Source: Paenibacillus xylanexedens (GTDB taxonomy: Bacteria; Bacillota; Bacilli; Paenibacillales; Paenibacillaceae). Taken from it: a stretch of 64,000 nucleotides of DNA. Location: contig NZ_VEIO01000001.1 in assembly GCF_007680605.1 (NCBI RefSeq), positions 2,113,276 to 2,177,275 of the forward strand, given 5' to 3'. Positions 35,176 to 44,487 of the stretch are shown piece after piece; positions within the stretch are counted from its first letter, which is position 1, and each line of letters opens with the position of its first letter. The notes under the pieces are model-generated. The model saw only the letters and a list, made by a program, of their open reading frames with translations. It searched no databases and was not told the origin of the DNA. Made by a program: the position numbers and the translations under genes.

Positions 35176-36573
35176 TCACCTCTCCAATAACGCCTTTTGT
35201 AATGCCCGTCCTTTAAATAACGTTTCCTGATACTCGTTCTCCGGGATGGAATCCCATACAATTCCCCCACCTACTTGATACCGAGCCTGTTGTCCCTTGA
35301 CCAAAATGGTACGGATGACAATGTTCATGTCCATATCACCATCAAACCCGATGTATCCGATGGAGCCGGTATATACGTGTCGGCGAGAAGGCTCCAGTTC
35401 ATCAATGATTTCCATTGCACGAACTTTGGGCGCACCCGTAATGGAGCCCCCAGGAAATGTAGCCGTCAAACAATCTACGGCGTCTTTCCCGTCTAACAGG
35501 TTACCCGTAACCGTGGAAACCATATGAAACACACTGGAGTATGCCTCTATGGCAAACAGCTCGGGCACTTCCACCGAACCGAACTCGCATACACGCCCAA
35601 GATCATTTCGCATCAGATCTACAATCATTAGATTTTCGGCCTGATCCTTAACACTTTCTGTAAGCTTTTTCCGATTTAATTCATCTTCCTCAGGCGTATC
35701 CCCCCGAGGCATCGTACCTTTAATAGGACGTGTCTCAACAACACCCTCTCGCAATTGCAGAAACCGTTCAGGCGAGCTGCTTACAAGCTGAAACTCTTCG
35801 AGATCCAGATAAGCTGCAAAAGGAGCAGGGTTAATCTTGCGCAACGTATCGTATAGATTCAGCGGATGACGATTCAGCGGCGCAGTAAAACATTGGGTCA
35901 TATTGACCTGATAAATGTCACCTTTTCGAATATAGTCCTTGATCTTACAGATCGCCTGATCATACTCCTCCGGAGTAAAATTAGCTTCAAGCTGTACTTC
36001 ATTACCAAGATAGGCGTCATCCCATGTCGACGTGTCCGTTACACTTCCGTTGATAATGCGCTCTTTCAATTCCTTAACTCGCTTACGTGCAGTGTCCATA
36101 TCTCCTTCAGGCAAACCTGCAGATACCGCATAACATTTTTCAGCATGATGATCCATCACGATGATTCCGTCGTAGAAACCCATCATCATCTCTGGAAGAT
36201 GTAACTCGTCGACCGCTGTTTTGGGCAAATCTTCGATCTGATGGCAAAGATCATAGGATAAGAAACCTACAGCCCCGCCAACAAACGGAAGACCTGTGCG
36301 ATGTTCAATGTGATAACTTTTCAGCGCTCTCTTTAACTCATCGAAGGGATTACCTTCTCTGATAGAAACACCGTTCTCATCTTTTATTTCAACGAGAGAT
36401 GACTCTGATTGAATAACGAGAAAAGGGTTCGCACCGATAAAAGAATATCTTCCCAGCCGATCATCTTGTTTTGAACTGTCCAGCAAGAAACTGTATCGTT
36501 CTTCACAAAATAGCTTATAGGTGTCCAATGCGTCATACGGATTATCAACCTCTTCAAGATACACTTGATCCAT
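35176..36573 (-). CDS. pabB: Aminodeoxychorismate synthase component I
   Basis: A 465-residue chorismate-binding enzyme. RPIKGTMPRGDTPEED contains PIKGT; the Lys is the mark of aminodeoxychorismate synthases, where anthranilate synthases have PIAGT. Other family segments are LMRNDLGRVCEFGSVEVPEL, YSSVFHMVSTVTG, FPGGSITGAPKVRAMEIIDELEP and YQVGGGIVWDS. With PabA it should turn chorismate and glutamine into 4-amino-4-deoxychorismate. No lyase (PabC) gene follows. The ATG at 36573 is chosen because AAGGAG stands 8 bases before it. The gene overlaps the PAP2 gene upstream by 20 bases. Confidence 0.92.
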   Translation of the reverse strand: MDQVYLEEVDNPYDALDTYKLFCEERYSFLLDSSKQDDRLGRYSFIGANPFLVIQSESSLVEIKDENGVSIREGNPFDELKRALKSYHIEHRTGLPFVGGAVGFLSYDLCHQIEDLPKTAVDELHLPEMMMGFYDGIIVMDHHAEKCYAVSAGLPEGDMDTARKRVKELKERIINGSVTDTSTWDDAYLGNEVQLEANFTPEEYDQAICKIKDYIRKGDIYQVNMTQCFTAPLNRHPLNLYDTLRKINPAPFAAYLDLEEFQLVSSSPERFLQLREGVVETRPIKGTMPRGDTPEEDELNRKKLTESVKDQAENLMIVDLMRNDLGRVCEFGSVEVPELFAIEAYSSVFHMVSTVTGNLLDGKDAVDCLTATFPGGSITGAPKVRAMEIIDELEPSRRHVYTGSIGYIGFDGDMDMNIVIRTILVKGQQARYQVGGGIVWDSIPENEYQETLFKGRALQKALLER

Positions 36574-37444
36574 TGCTCTTGCTCCTTCCAGGTACACACT
36601 TCGTCACGGAAATGTTTAATACCGTATACAACAGCGGAATCATCAGAAAAACCAGGGTTACATGAATCATTCCCTCAGCAAACTTACCTAAAGGACTCCC
36701 GCTGTAGAACGGTTCGATCCACCGGTTCAGCATGACATAGATGCCATACCCCACCACAGCTGTTGCGATCCGCACCCAGTAGGATACAGGCTGCCTGAAA
36801 TGTAGCCATCGCTGATCCAGATAATAAATAACCAACACACCGATGATATTTCCCCCCGCCAAGTAATATCCTTTGTTACTCATCATCAACATGCCAGACA
36901 GAATCACAGCAATTATGGCAAGCAGTTTCCACTCCTGCCGACCATCTCTCTTTTCCAAAGTTCCGAAGATCCACTCGCCTACGATGACACCACCTATACC
37001 CGCAGCCATAGCACCAACAACATCAACGGGCGTATGGGCTCCCAGATATAGCCGGGATACTGCTACCAGTAAGATGACAGCTGCACCTGCCAGATAAACT
37101 GCTGTATAGCGATAACGACGCATCATGGTAGTCGAATAGGATACTGCGCTCTGCACATGACCGCTTGGGAAGGAATAGCCGCCAATGGGAACCTCATTTA
37201 AGGTGCGGATATCGATCTGTCCGAATGAACGCGGTATACGAAAAATATTTTTTAACACCGCATTGAGCAAACTGTTGAGATAAAAAGAAAAACCCATACG
37301 GTACGCCAATTCCTTGTGGATACACCAGTAGCTGAAGATCAACAAACAAGCAAAAAAATAATCATCGCCAAGCTGAGTAACCAGTACGAAAAATCGATCC
37401 CAAAACGGCGAGGCAAAAGACTGCACCCATCGAATCATTTCCAT
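36554..37444 (-). CDS. PAP2 family membrane phosphatase
   Basis: A 296-residue membrane protein with six or more segments and the three phosphatase motifs: KNIFRIPRS (KX6R, with Ser instead of the usual Pro), YSFPSGHVQSAV and SRLYLGAHTPVDV. Family members remove phosphate from lipids or other phosphorylated compounds at the outer face. In this operon it might dephosphorylate an exported phosphorylated intermediate, or it may be a passenger. GGGGG precedes the start, and it follows the DUF2461 gene by 13 bases. Confidence 0.85.
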   Translation of the reverse strand: MEMIRWVQSFASPFWDRFFVLVTQLGDDYFFACLLIFSYWCIHKELAYRMGFSFYLNSLLNAVLKNIFRIPRSFGQIDIRTLNEVPIGGYSFPSGHVQSAVSYSTTMMRRYRYTAVYLAGAAVILLVAVSRLYLGAHTPVDVVGAMAAGIGGVIVGEWIFGTLEKRDGRQEWKLLAIIAVILSGMLMMSNKGYYLAGGNIIGVLVIYYLDQRWLHFRQPVSYWVRIATAVVGYGIYVMLNRWIEPFYSGSPLGKFAEGMIHVTLVFLMIPLLYTVLNISVTKCVPGRSKSNGSSVS

Positions 37445-37457
37445 AGCAATTTGCCCC

Positions 37458-38174
37458 CTAGGATCGATTCACTACTGAGCTTGCCATTTTTTGCTCTTCC
37501 ACTTTGCACAAATAATGATAGATTGGCTCCAGTTGTTTGAAGCCTGTTAACAATTCATCTGCAATAACAGAAGAAAACAATCGCTGTATATCCGTGCTGT
37601 TATGTACCAGATACAGGTTTTTACGATCAATCCACTCCTTCAGCTCACTAGGCAAATCGGGATGGAGCGAGCGCTTATACTTGTCCCCTTCAATTTCATA
37701 CCTGCCTTCATCGCTCATTGGCTGAATCGTTTTGTAGAATACATCCAAATTAGCAAGCACCTTGGCTCGGAATATATCCATAGACTCCCTGTTCGCGCTG
37801 TAGTACCCCATACCGTATCGGAATGAAAGAGGCGAGATTTCAAAAAAGAAGGAAGGTGCCTCCAGCCAATCTGCTTTGGGACGTTTGAATGTAAACCACA
37901 TGGTTGAACGATATAACGATTTATCTTTTGAAAAACGGGTATCCCTGTACAATCTCGAAATCGTTTTGTTCACTGAAGGAGTGACTTCGAACAAGGGATC
38001 AATCAAGAGCAAGTCAGGGGCGAGCCCGCTGACCAGTTGCTTGAATGGATCAAGTAGCAATTTCTCATATCGGGGTTTGTTTTCCTCATACCACGTCTTG
38101 CTGTCGTTTTCTCGAACCTGTTCCAAAAATTGAAGCGCCTCTTCTGTAAAACCTTGAAATTCCGGTCTGTTCAT
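37458..38174 (-). CDS. DUF2461 domain protein
   Basis: A 238-residue protein of the DUF2461/TIGR02453 family: FTEEALQFLEQVRENDSKTWYEENKPRYE at the start (given over two pieces in type), KTISRLYRDTRFSKDKSLY, and FFEISPLSFRYGMGYYS. The family is common in bacteria and has no established function. It lies 42 bases after the amino acid ligase-like gene and 13 before the PAP2 gene, all on the same strand, so it is probably cotranscribed with the cluster; a biosynthetic role is not shown. Confidence 0.8.
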   Translation of the reverse strand: MNRPEFQGFTEEALQFLEQVRENDSKTWYEENKPRYEKLLLDPFKQLVSGLAPDLLLIDPLFEVTPSVNKTISRLYRDTRFSKDKSLYRSTMWFTFKRPKADWLEAPSFFFEISPLSFRYGMGYYSANRESMDIFRAKVLANLDVFYKTIQPMSDEGRYEIEGDKYKRSLHPDLPSELKEWIDRKNLYLVHNSTDIQRLFSSVIADELLTGFKQLEPIYHYLCKVEEQKMASSVVNRS

Positions 38175-38216
38175 TGACTCACTCCTTGTCGTATCATTCG
38201 ACTTAACCCAGCAGAT

Positions 38217-39389
38217 CTATGTTCGAATTGCCATGCAGGATGTAATTCGCTCTATCATTTCCTCAGCACGTTCCAAACCGATCTGAGCAAGAATGCCGTA
38301 TACAAACCTCTCCAGACCGAAGGCAATACAGCCCGTGTGCACGTTGCGTCCATCAACTGCTTCGATGCTGAAGGATTCGGCAAAATGAGTTCCATGATAG
38401 TTGAAAGAACCTACTGACAATTCCTTTTTGTTGTAAGGTAAATATAGATTTAACTCGTATTTAAGTTTTAACTTTTGTTGCAGCATTGCTTTTGGACTAT
38501 ATTCATTTGTAAAAAAAGGATCATTCCCCGTTTTGATATTGGTCTCAACCTGAATCGATTGAATCAATTGCTGAACCAGTTCGATCCATTCCTCCCTCAC
38601 CTGCAGAACCTGCTCATGTGAACCAATGATGACAATCTCTCTCATTGAAAAATCCAGCAGACGTTCCACCCGGTTCATATTCACGGATTCATAACGCTTG
38701 CACTTGCCAACGGAGGTTACAATAATCGGCTCTTTCAGATCGATGATTCGTCCCTCATATTGTTTGAATACATGAGGACATACTGCGAGTTTGTTTACGA
38801 GCCGCGGTTCAGCAATGTATTCACTGTGATAACAGTCGCATCCATCAGCGGCTTCTCGAGAGAACGTTTGAATCAAATCGATATCCTCTCTTAAATGGGA
38901 TGCAAACATGAGATGATTGGGGAACTGCGATACATAGTCATACTGATTCAGCGTATCGATGCCGATCAGATCTGGATAGATGTACTCGGCGGCCTGGTAT
39001 CGATTAGACCAATGTACGATGAGGTGATCTAATGCCTGATACATTTTTAGAAACTGCTTTCCAAACCCGACAAGTCCCTGCTCGTACGGCACGACCCATT
39101 GTTGATCTACCAAGGCTTCGTACACATCATACGTCGGATAAGCTAGCGGATTTTGTTGTTTGAAGCGTATCTCTTGGGGTACATCTCTGTATCCGCCCTT
39201 CATTTCTTCCATCATTCTCTTAACAATGGCCTCTGTCTCATCTGCCCTGGCAGAGGGCACCTTAAAAGAAAGAGTCGAGCCGTCATCTTCAATATCCCTG
39301 ATCTCACTGGATACATAGGCAACCTTGTAACGCAATGTTTTGATAAAGTCCTCATCCTGAACGGGAATTAGCAATTGTACTGTTCGCAT
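38217..39389 (-). CDS. Class II aaRS-like amino acid:[carrier protein] ligase
   Basis: A 390-residue homologue of the catalytic core of class II (seryl-type) aminoacyl-tRNA synthetases. It has no tRNA-binding coiled coil. CPHVFKQYEGRIID and VTSVGKCKRYES cover motif 2, and VHTGCIAFGLERFVYGILAQ is motif 3 with a Cys that is a zinc ligand in the studied rhizobial and Agrobacterium enzymes. DGCDCYHSEYI may give the other zinc Cys. Those enzymes load glycine or alanine on a dedicated small carrier protein instead of tRNA. Two free carrier proteins in this operon are natural partners. Amino acid specificity cannot be read from the sequence. Confidence 0.8.
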   Translation of the reverse strand: MRTVQLLIPVQDEDFIKTLRYKVAYVSSEIRDIEDDGSTLSFKVPSARADETEAIVKRMMEEMKGGYRDVPQEIRFKQQNPLAYPTYDVYEALVDQQWVVPYEQGLVGFGKQFLKMYQALDHLIVHWSNRYQAAEYIYPDLIGIDTLNQYDYVSQFPNHLMFASHLREDIDLIQTFSREAADGCDCYHSEYIAEPRLVNKLAVCPHVFKQYEGRIIDLKEPIIVTSVGKCKRYESVNMNRVERLLDFSMREIVIIGSHEQVLQVREEWIELVQQLIQSIQVETNIKTGNDPFFTNEYSPKAMLQQKLKLKYELNLYLPYNKKELSVGSFNYHGTHFAESFSIEAVDGRNVHTGCIAFGLERFVYGILAQIGLERAEEMIERITSCMAIRT

Positions 39390-39458
39390 CGCTATACGCC
39401 TCCATTTCTTCTGGCATAGCTGTGATAGACCAAAGCCCTCGCTACCATTGAGAACCTT

Positions 39459-40874
39459 TTATTTAGAATGATTCTGTTCCAAATCGAGCAAATATTTAGC
39501 TTGTATTTTGCCTGTTTCCGACTTCGGAATTTGCTTCACGATTCGAACATGACGGGGTACCTCCAGAGGCAATAACGCTGACTGACAATGTTTTCGCAAT
39601 TCCTCTACCGTTACTCTGCTGTCAGGCCGCAATTCCACAAATGCATTTACACTTTCATAAAAACCTGCATTAGGTTTACCCAGCACAACCGCCTGCAGTA
39701 CATCAGCATGCTGTAACAAAGCCTCTTCCACGACGGCTGGACTAACCTTAATGCCTCCCACATTAATGACTGGCCTGATTCTTCCTGTAAGTTCAACCGA
39801 ACCGTTTTGTCGAAGAACCCCCTTGTCTCCAAGCAAGTACGGGCTAGAACCTCCAGACACAGAAGCATTAGTCCAATATCCTCGCATAATTCCTTTGCTA
39901 TGCAGAAGCATCCCGGCTTCCGTTAATTGAATAGCTCGGCCCGGCAACAGCCAGCCTGCGCAGCTCTCTGTTTCGTGGACAGGCATGTCCCGATATATAC
40001 AAATGGTGCCGGTTTCGGTACTACCATAGTTGTTAGTTAGCAACATCCCAAGATGTTGGTTAACCTTCTCTCTCAGGTTACGAGTGAGCGGTCCGCCAGC
40101 TGAAAACGCAATCTCCGGATATGGAAGATCTGCCCCGGGAGCACTTGCAATGAATTCATATTGAAAAGGCAGACCATATACTACGACAGGCTTCAAAGCG
40201 GCCCATTGTTTCCGACAATTGGATGGATAAAAATCACGAGCCGCAAACACCGCTGAACCACGAACTAGAGGCCAGATCAAGCCTCCACAAAATCCATACG
40301 AATGATGGAATGGAGCCATGTTGTAAAATATACCTCCCGTCGAAACGGAAGAAGCTTCTTCCAGCGCGTTCACTTCATCTTCAATTGAACTCCAGCTTCG
40401 AATCACGAGTTTGCTTCGTCCAGTCGTGCCCGAAGTAAACTGGCCAATCCAGTCCCCTTCGGGACTATAGGTTTCAATCACTGTTTCAGGCGGACGGATG
40501 AAGACGTGGAAACCATATACTTGATAGGCATTCCACTCCACAGTCCGTTCATCCAAGTGAATGGGATGGTCCGAGATCAGCACAGAGCAAGGACTCTCAT
40601 CAAGGGCTGCTTTGAGTTCAGATATTGGCCATTTACTGCTAAAAAAGACAGGGGGCCTGGAGACACGAATTGCGCTAAACATGGCAACTGTGAAGCATAT
40701 CCCGCCAGAGCAAGATATGCCTACAGCACCCTTCGGAGCTTCGCGAAGCAATGAATACAGCGGCTCTGTTCTGCGTTTCATTTCCGTCCCACTGATCCAG
40801 TTCCCCAATTCTTCTGAGAGAAGTTGCTGTTCAGTCTCCAATCGTTCAAGAAGCTTATGGAGAATCCACTGCAT
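39459..40874 (-). CDS. AMP-forming acyl/aryl ligase (ANL superfamily)
   Basis: A 471-residue adenylating enzyme. Core motifs are FTSGTTGRSKLVIRSW (A3), YGSTETGTICIY (A5), LLGDKGVLRQNGSVELTGRIRPVINVGG (A7-A8, over two pieces) and SETGKIQAKYLL with the catalytic Lys (A10). It should activate a carboxylic acid and pass it to CoA or a carrier protein. The short length and lack of a condensation or carrier domain suggest a free-standing ligase. The ATG at 40874 is chosen for its AAGGGAAGGG upstream and lies within the end of the aldo/keto reductase gene (20-base overlap). Confidence 0.85.
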   Translation of the reverse strand: MQWILHKLLERLETEQQLLSEELGNWISGTEMKRRTEPLYSLLREAPKGAVGISCSGGICFTVAMFSAIRVSRPPVFFSSKWPISELKAALDESPCSVLISDHPIHLDERTVEWNAYQVYGFHVFIRPPETVIETYSPEGDWIGQFTSGTTGRSKLVIRSWSSIEDEVNALEEASSVSTGGIFYNMAPFHHSYGFCGGLIWPLVRGSAVFAARDFYPSNCRKQWAALKPVVVYGLPFQYEFIASAPGADLPYPEIAFSAGGPLTRNLREKVNQHLGMLLTNNYGSTETGTICIYRDMPVHETESCAGWLLPGRAIQLTEAGMLLHSKGIMRGYWTNASVSGGSSPYLLGDKGVLRQNGSVELTGRIRPVINVGGIKVSPAVVEEALLQHADVLQAVVLGKPNAGFYESVNAFVELRPDSRVTVEELRKHCQSALLPLEVPRHVRIVKQIPKSETGKIQAKYLLDLEQNHSK

Positions 40875-41901
40875 ACACAGCACCCTTCCCTTCGTTCTCA
40901 TCAGGTTGTGTATTCAGCGTAGCCCAGTCAGGCAAGGCATTTACTTCTTCGATCAGTCCCGTCGGCAGTTGATCACCGATCCCTCGAATGGTTTGCTCGA
41001 ACTGCTCCTTGCTACTGAAACCGCACAGTGCACTTGCCACATTGTCCTGTGCAAGCAACCACCCTATCGCAACAGATATATAGTCAAGGCCAGCACTGTC
41101 GCAAACGTCGAAATATCGCTCAAGGGCTGTCATTTTCGTAGGGTCATCGGTAATTTTCTTCATCCACTTATTGCGATAAGAAATCATGCCACGGGAGTGT
41201 TTCTGCGCCTGTCCTCGATATTTTCCGCTCAATAAGCCTTGAGCAAGAGGAGAGTAAGCAACCAGTCCAATGCCTGTTTCGCGGCAAATATCCAATACCT
41301 CTGTTTCAGGACGCTGGAGAACGTTATACTGAACCTGATTGGCGACAATCTGGACACGCGCTTCTTGAGCAAGCCGAGCAAATTGCCGAATTGCTTCCGC
41401 AGGCCACATACTGATCCCAACATACAGAATTTTGCCCTGATTCTTCAGCGTGGCCAGAGCATCCATCGTTTCTTCCAGAGGTGTGTCCGGATCATAACGA
41501 TGACAATAGTAGATGTCCACATAATCTGTTTTGAGCCTCGACAGACTTTTACTGCAACTCTCCATCACATGTTTGCGTGAAAGCCCGGCATCATTCGGCC
41601 ATTTTCCGACCCGAGCATGGACTTTCGTGGAGAGGACATATGAGGAACGACTAATACCTGATAGCGTGTCGCCGAGAAGCGTTTCTGACCACCCTGGTAA
41701 TGCACCGTACATATCAGCCGTATCAAAATGGCATAATCCGCGTTCAATCGCTGCCTGAATAATAGGCCTGTGATCTTCACTTTTGGAGAAATTGAGCCAG
41801 GTACCTATGCCAAGGGTGGACATTTTCAATCCCGAAGCACCTACATTTCGGAAGGGTAGCAATTGCTCCATTTGCTTCCTGTATATCAATTTCCTTTCCA
41901 T
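40855..41901 (-). CDS. Aldo/keto reductase
   Basis: A 348-residue NAD(P)H-dependent oxidoreductase with a TIM barrel. The catalytic positions are visible: FDTADMYG (Asp and Tyr), LSTKVHA (Lys) and YYCHRYDPD (His). VAYSPLAQGLLSGKY is typical of the YajO/Gfo-like group. Start at 41901 has GAGGGG 8 bases upstream and overlaps the carbamoyltransferase gene by 16 bases; the ATG at 41871 is an alternative. It could reduce a carbonyl in the pathway. Confidence 0.9.
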   Translation of the reverse strand: MERKLIYRKQMEQLLPFRNVGASGLKMSTLGIGTWLNFSKSEDHRPIIQAAIERGLCHFDTADMYGALPGWSETLLGDTLSGISRSSYVLSTKVHARVGKWPNDAGLSRKHVMESCSKSLSRLKTDYVDIYYCHRYDPDTPLEETMDALATLKNQGKILYVGISMWPAEAIRQFARLAQEARVQIVANQVQYNVLQRPETEVLDICRETGIGLVAYSPLAQGLLSGKYRGQAQKHSRGMISYRNKWMKKITDDPTKMTALERYFDVCDSAGLDYISVAIGWLLAQDNVASALCGFSSKEQFEQTIRGIGDQLPTGLIEEVNALPDWATLNTQPDENEGKGAVYAVDSP

Positions 41902-43535
41902 AACAGATGCCCCTCAATATATAGAAATTCTAGCGGTGACGCGTAAAAAGAACGGATTGCTTCCTCTGGACGACACACAACAGGCTCCCCGGCAATGTTA
42001 AACGAAGTGTTAATTACGGCCGGGAACCCTTGCTCTCTTTTTAATACAGACAATAAATAGGCATATGGATCTGCTGAATTGTCTGCAACCGTCTGCACAC
42101 GGGTCGTTCCATCCACATGAGTAACAGCCGCCAGATTCTGCCGATCGCCTGTTACAGGTAACGTAAACAGCATATATGGCATATTGAGTCTTTCGCCGAA
42201 TACATTGTCCGAGTACTCTTCCAGCATGCTAGGTCCGTATGGTCTCCAAGCCTCTCTCTTCTTCACATTAAGATTGAGGGAGTCTTTGTTGTCCAGAATA
42301 GACGGATTACCGAGGATGCTTCGATGACCAAGAGCACGTGGACCCAGCTCAGCCCCCCCGGAGAACCATGCGCCTAGCTTACCCTGTGCAATCCATCTGG
42401 CTGTTTGTTCGATGCTGTTGCCTGATATGTATTTCAACCCGAGTTGATCAAGGAGTCCACGAACAGCTTGAGGACTGAAACTCGGTCCAAGACCAATATC
42501 CTTCATCGGGCGCAGGGATCTGCCTGTCTCCCTGAACCATACCTCTGCAGCAGCACCTATAGACGCGCCCGTATCATTTGCAGGTCCAGGGACAAAGATG
42601 TCTTCAAAAATCCCCTCTGTCCACATTTTCCCATTGGAAGTACAGTTAAGCGCAACCCCTCCAGCAATACAGAGCTTGTCCTCTCCGGTCCATTTCTTCA
42701 TCAAACGCCCCAAATGCAAGATCACGTTATCCAGTGTTAACTGTACACTCGCTGCCATTTCGATGATGCGTTCATCAAACTCCGTTGTCTCAATGGCCCG
42801 ACAAGAAGACAGATCATACTGATGCGACCTGCGATTAGGAGGACCAAAATCCGCAATGAAACGCTGTACCCACCATTGTGTGATATGCTCTTGCGTAGGT
42901 AACTCGGGCACATCCATCTCATAACCTTCTTCGGTCAATCGAATATACGGCAACACACTCCCCTTTCCATAAGGCGCCAACCCCATTAACTTGCCAGCCT
43001 CCAACTTGGAAAAGCCCGCATATTGAACGGCTCCTTCATAAAACAATCCAAGTGACAACAGATTAGACATCGTTGCCAGACATGTAATGGTTCCATCCGC
43101 TTGCCCATGAAAGAGAGAGGTTCCGGTTTGTTCCCCCGTCCCGTCCAAAACCATAATGGCTGCAGATTCAAACCCGGAAAAGCGGAAGGCTGAAGCCGCA
43201 TGAGACAGATGATGATCTACATCAACAATACGCTCTGGCCCTAGCTTTGAACCGAACAAGTCTGAGGGGAAAAGCGAGCGTGGGCTAACATCATGACCTA
43301 ACAACGTATGATCCGTAATCCTCTTTCTTTCCCATGGGTAAGCCACAACATCCACATCTGACAGTGACAGTCCCCTGCTCTCAAGACACCATTTGGCAGC
43401 ATGAACCGGGAACTTCCCCCAAGCCCGCTTGCTTCGAATTAATCGCTCTTCCTCTACCGCGCATACCAATTCTCCGTCTTCAATCAGACAAGCAGAACTG
43501 TCATGATAGGGCGCAGACACTCCCAAAATTCTCAA
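41886..43535 (-). CDS. O-carbamoyltransferase, NodU/CmcH family
   Basis: A 549-residue enzyme of the family that transfers a carbamoyl group from carbamoyl phosphate to a hydroxyl by way of carbamoyl-AMP. Intact motifs are LGVSAPYHDSSACLIEDG at the start, DVDHHLSHAASAF (metal-binding His), MVLDGTGEQ, KLMGLAPYG, LCIAGGVALNC, and in the C-terminal domain GAWFSGGAELGPRALGHRSI and VINTSFNIAGEP. All appear functional, in contrast to the degenerate homologue at 23660. It follows the ATP-grasp gene by 34 bases. A hydroxyl-bearing intermediate is thus expected in the pathway. Confidence 0.92.
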   Translation of the reverse strand: MRILGVSAPYHDSSACLIEDGELVCAVEEERLIRSKRAWGKFPVHAAKWCLESRGLSLSDVDVVAYPWERKRITDHTLLGHDVSPRSLFPSDLFGSKLGPERIVDVDHHLSHAASAFRFSGFESAAIMVLDGTGEQTGTSLFHGQADGTITCLATMSNLLSLGLFYEGAVQYAGFSKLEAGKLMGLAPYGKGSVLPYIRLTEEGYEMDVPELPTQEHITQWWVQRFIADFGPPNRRSHQYDLSSCRAIETTEFDERIIEMAASVQLTLDNVILHLGRLMKKWTGEDKLCIAGGVALNCTSNGKMWTEGIFEDIFVPGPANDTGASIGAAAEVWFRETGRSLRPMKDIGLGPSFSPQAVRGLLDQLGLKYISGNSIEQTARWIAQGKLGAWFSGGAELGPRALGHRSILGNPSILDNKDSLNLNVKKREAWRPYGPSMLEEYSDNVFGERLNMPYMLFTLPVTGDRQNLAAVTHVDGTTRVQTVADNSADPYAYLLSVLKREQGFPAVINTSFNIAGEPVVCRPEEAIRSFYASPLEFLYIEGHLLWKGN

Positions 43536-43569
43536 AACAGATCACCACCATGTGTTAAGTTAGATTGCT

Positions 43570-44418
43570 TCATGACTCACAATCACTTCGGAAAGCCGAT
43601 GGAGAGGCGAAGGGTCTTGATTGAATAAGCCACAACTTGCCATTCTTGTCTTCTGCCCATTCCACTTCCTGATCATTGCCAAACATTTGTCTGACAGCCT
43701 GTGCCATGCTAGCAAGGCTCTCTAACAACTCTGGATAAAATACAGGACCTAGACGTTCTTCTGTTGTCAACGGCCGTCGCTTCACACCATTCCCCTCTTC
43801 ATCAGGTACACAGACTTCGGTTTGCGTGCCAGGCCGCATCTGTGTGCAAGTGCCATCCGTTATGGAAGCGGTGATAAATTCGGGATTTACCAGACCGGAT
43901 ACAATATCCGTTGCCAGTCCCCATGCTCCTTCAGCCATAAATAGCTCCGGTTGCGGACGTCCCGTGATCATCACCCCGGCGCGGCAGGGACTTATCAACT
44001 GCTGAATAATAATATTCATTTTCATTTCGGCAACACCGATCTGTTTAGCATATTTACGTGCCAAATCTGAATGTAGTGCCTGTAAGCAGACCTCCACAGC
44101 ATCACAAAGGGCATCGATTCCCTTCACTCCGAGAATGCTCTCAAAGATGCCAGCCGCACTGGCATGAAGATTGTCCTCGGCCGACGAGCTAGACCTCACT
44201 GCCAATGTGACTTCTTCGGATGGAAAACAGGTTTCCATTATTCGCACCAACTCTTGCCTGAGTTGTGAACGATGCTTCAAAATCCACTCATGAGGAATCA
44301 CGATAAACGGCGGGACTTCTAAACCGCCTGCTGACGCAACGCCGAGGCGCCAGGCTTTTCCGCCAATATGCTGCATGACTTCCTTCGAAGCCATTTCCAT
44401 TGTAAAAATCCGAGCCAA
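43570..44418 (-). CDS. PEP synthase-type ATP-grasp domain as a separate protein
   Basis: A 282-residue protein equal to the N-terminal nucleotide-binding domain of PEP synthase, PPDK and rifampin phosphotransferase (PPDK_N). Visible are IGGKAWRLGVASAGGLEVPPF, AVRSSSSAEDNLHASAAGIF (the Arg-containing loop), IIQQLISPCRAGVMIT and VEWAEDKNGKLWLIQSRPF. In the full enzymes this domain takes the beta-phosphate from ATP and places it on a His of a swivel domain. Here that swivel domain is encoded at 45488-45814 and nothing follows the Q-RP motif, so the enzyme is split. Probably acts with that protein and perhaps with the 335-residue protein between them. Confidence 0.85.
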   Translation of the reverse strand: MARIFTMEMASKEVMQHIGGKAWRLGVASAGGLEVPPFIVIPHEWILKHRSQLRQELVRIMETCFPSEEVTLAVRSSSSAEDNLHASAAGIFESILGVKGIDALCDAVEVCLQALHSDLARKYAKQIGVAEMKMNIIIQQLISPCRAGVMITGRPQPELFMAEGAWGLATDIVSGLVNPEFITASITDGTCTQMRPGTQTEVCVPDEEGNGVKRRPLTTEERLGPVFYPELLESLASMAQAVRQMFGNDQEVEWAEDKNGKLWLIQSRPFASPSAFRSDCES

Positions 44419-44487
44419 TGCCTGATGCCCCCTTTTCCCAAAGACACGCCTTCAAGATGAATCCAGGTCATGTTCAGTGAAAAACTT

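Noticed and set aside
40561..41235. Plus-strand open frame of 224 codons
   Set aside because: It crosses the ends of two well-supported minus-strand genes (ANL ligase and aldo/keto reductase) and shows no family features.
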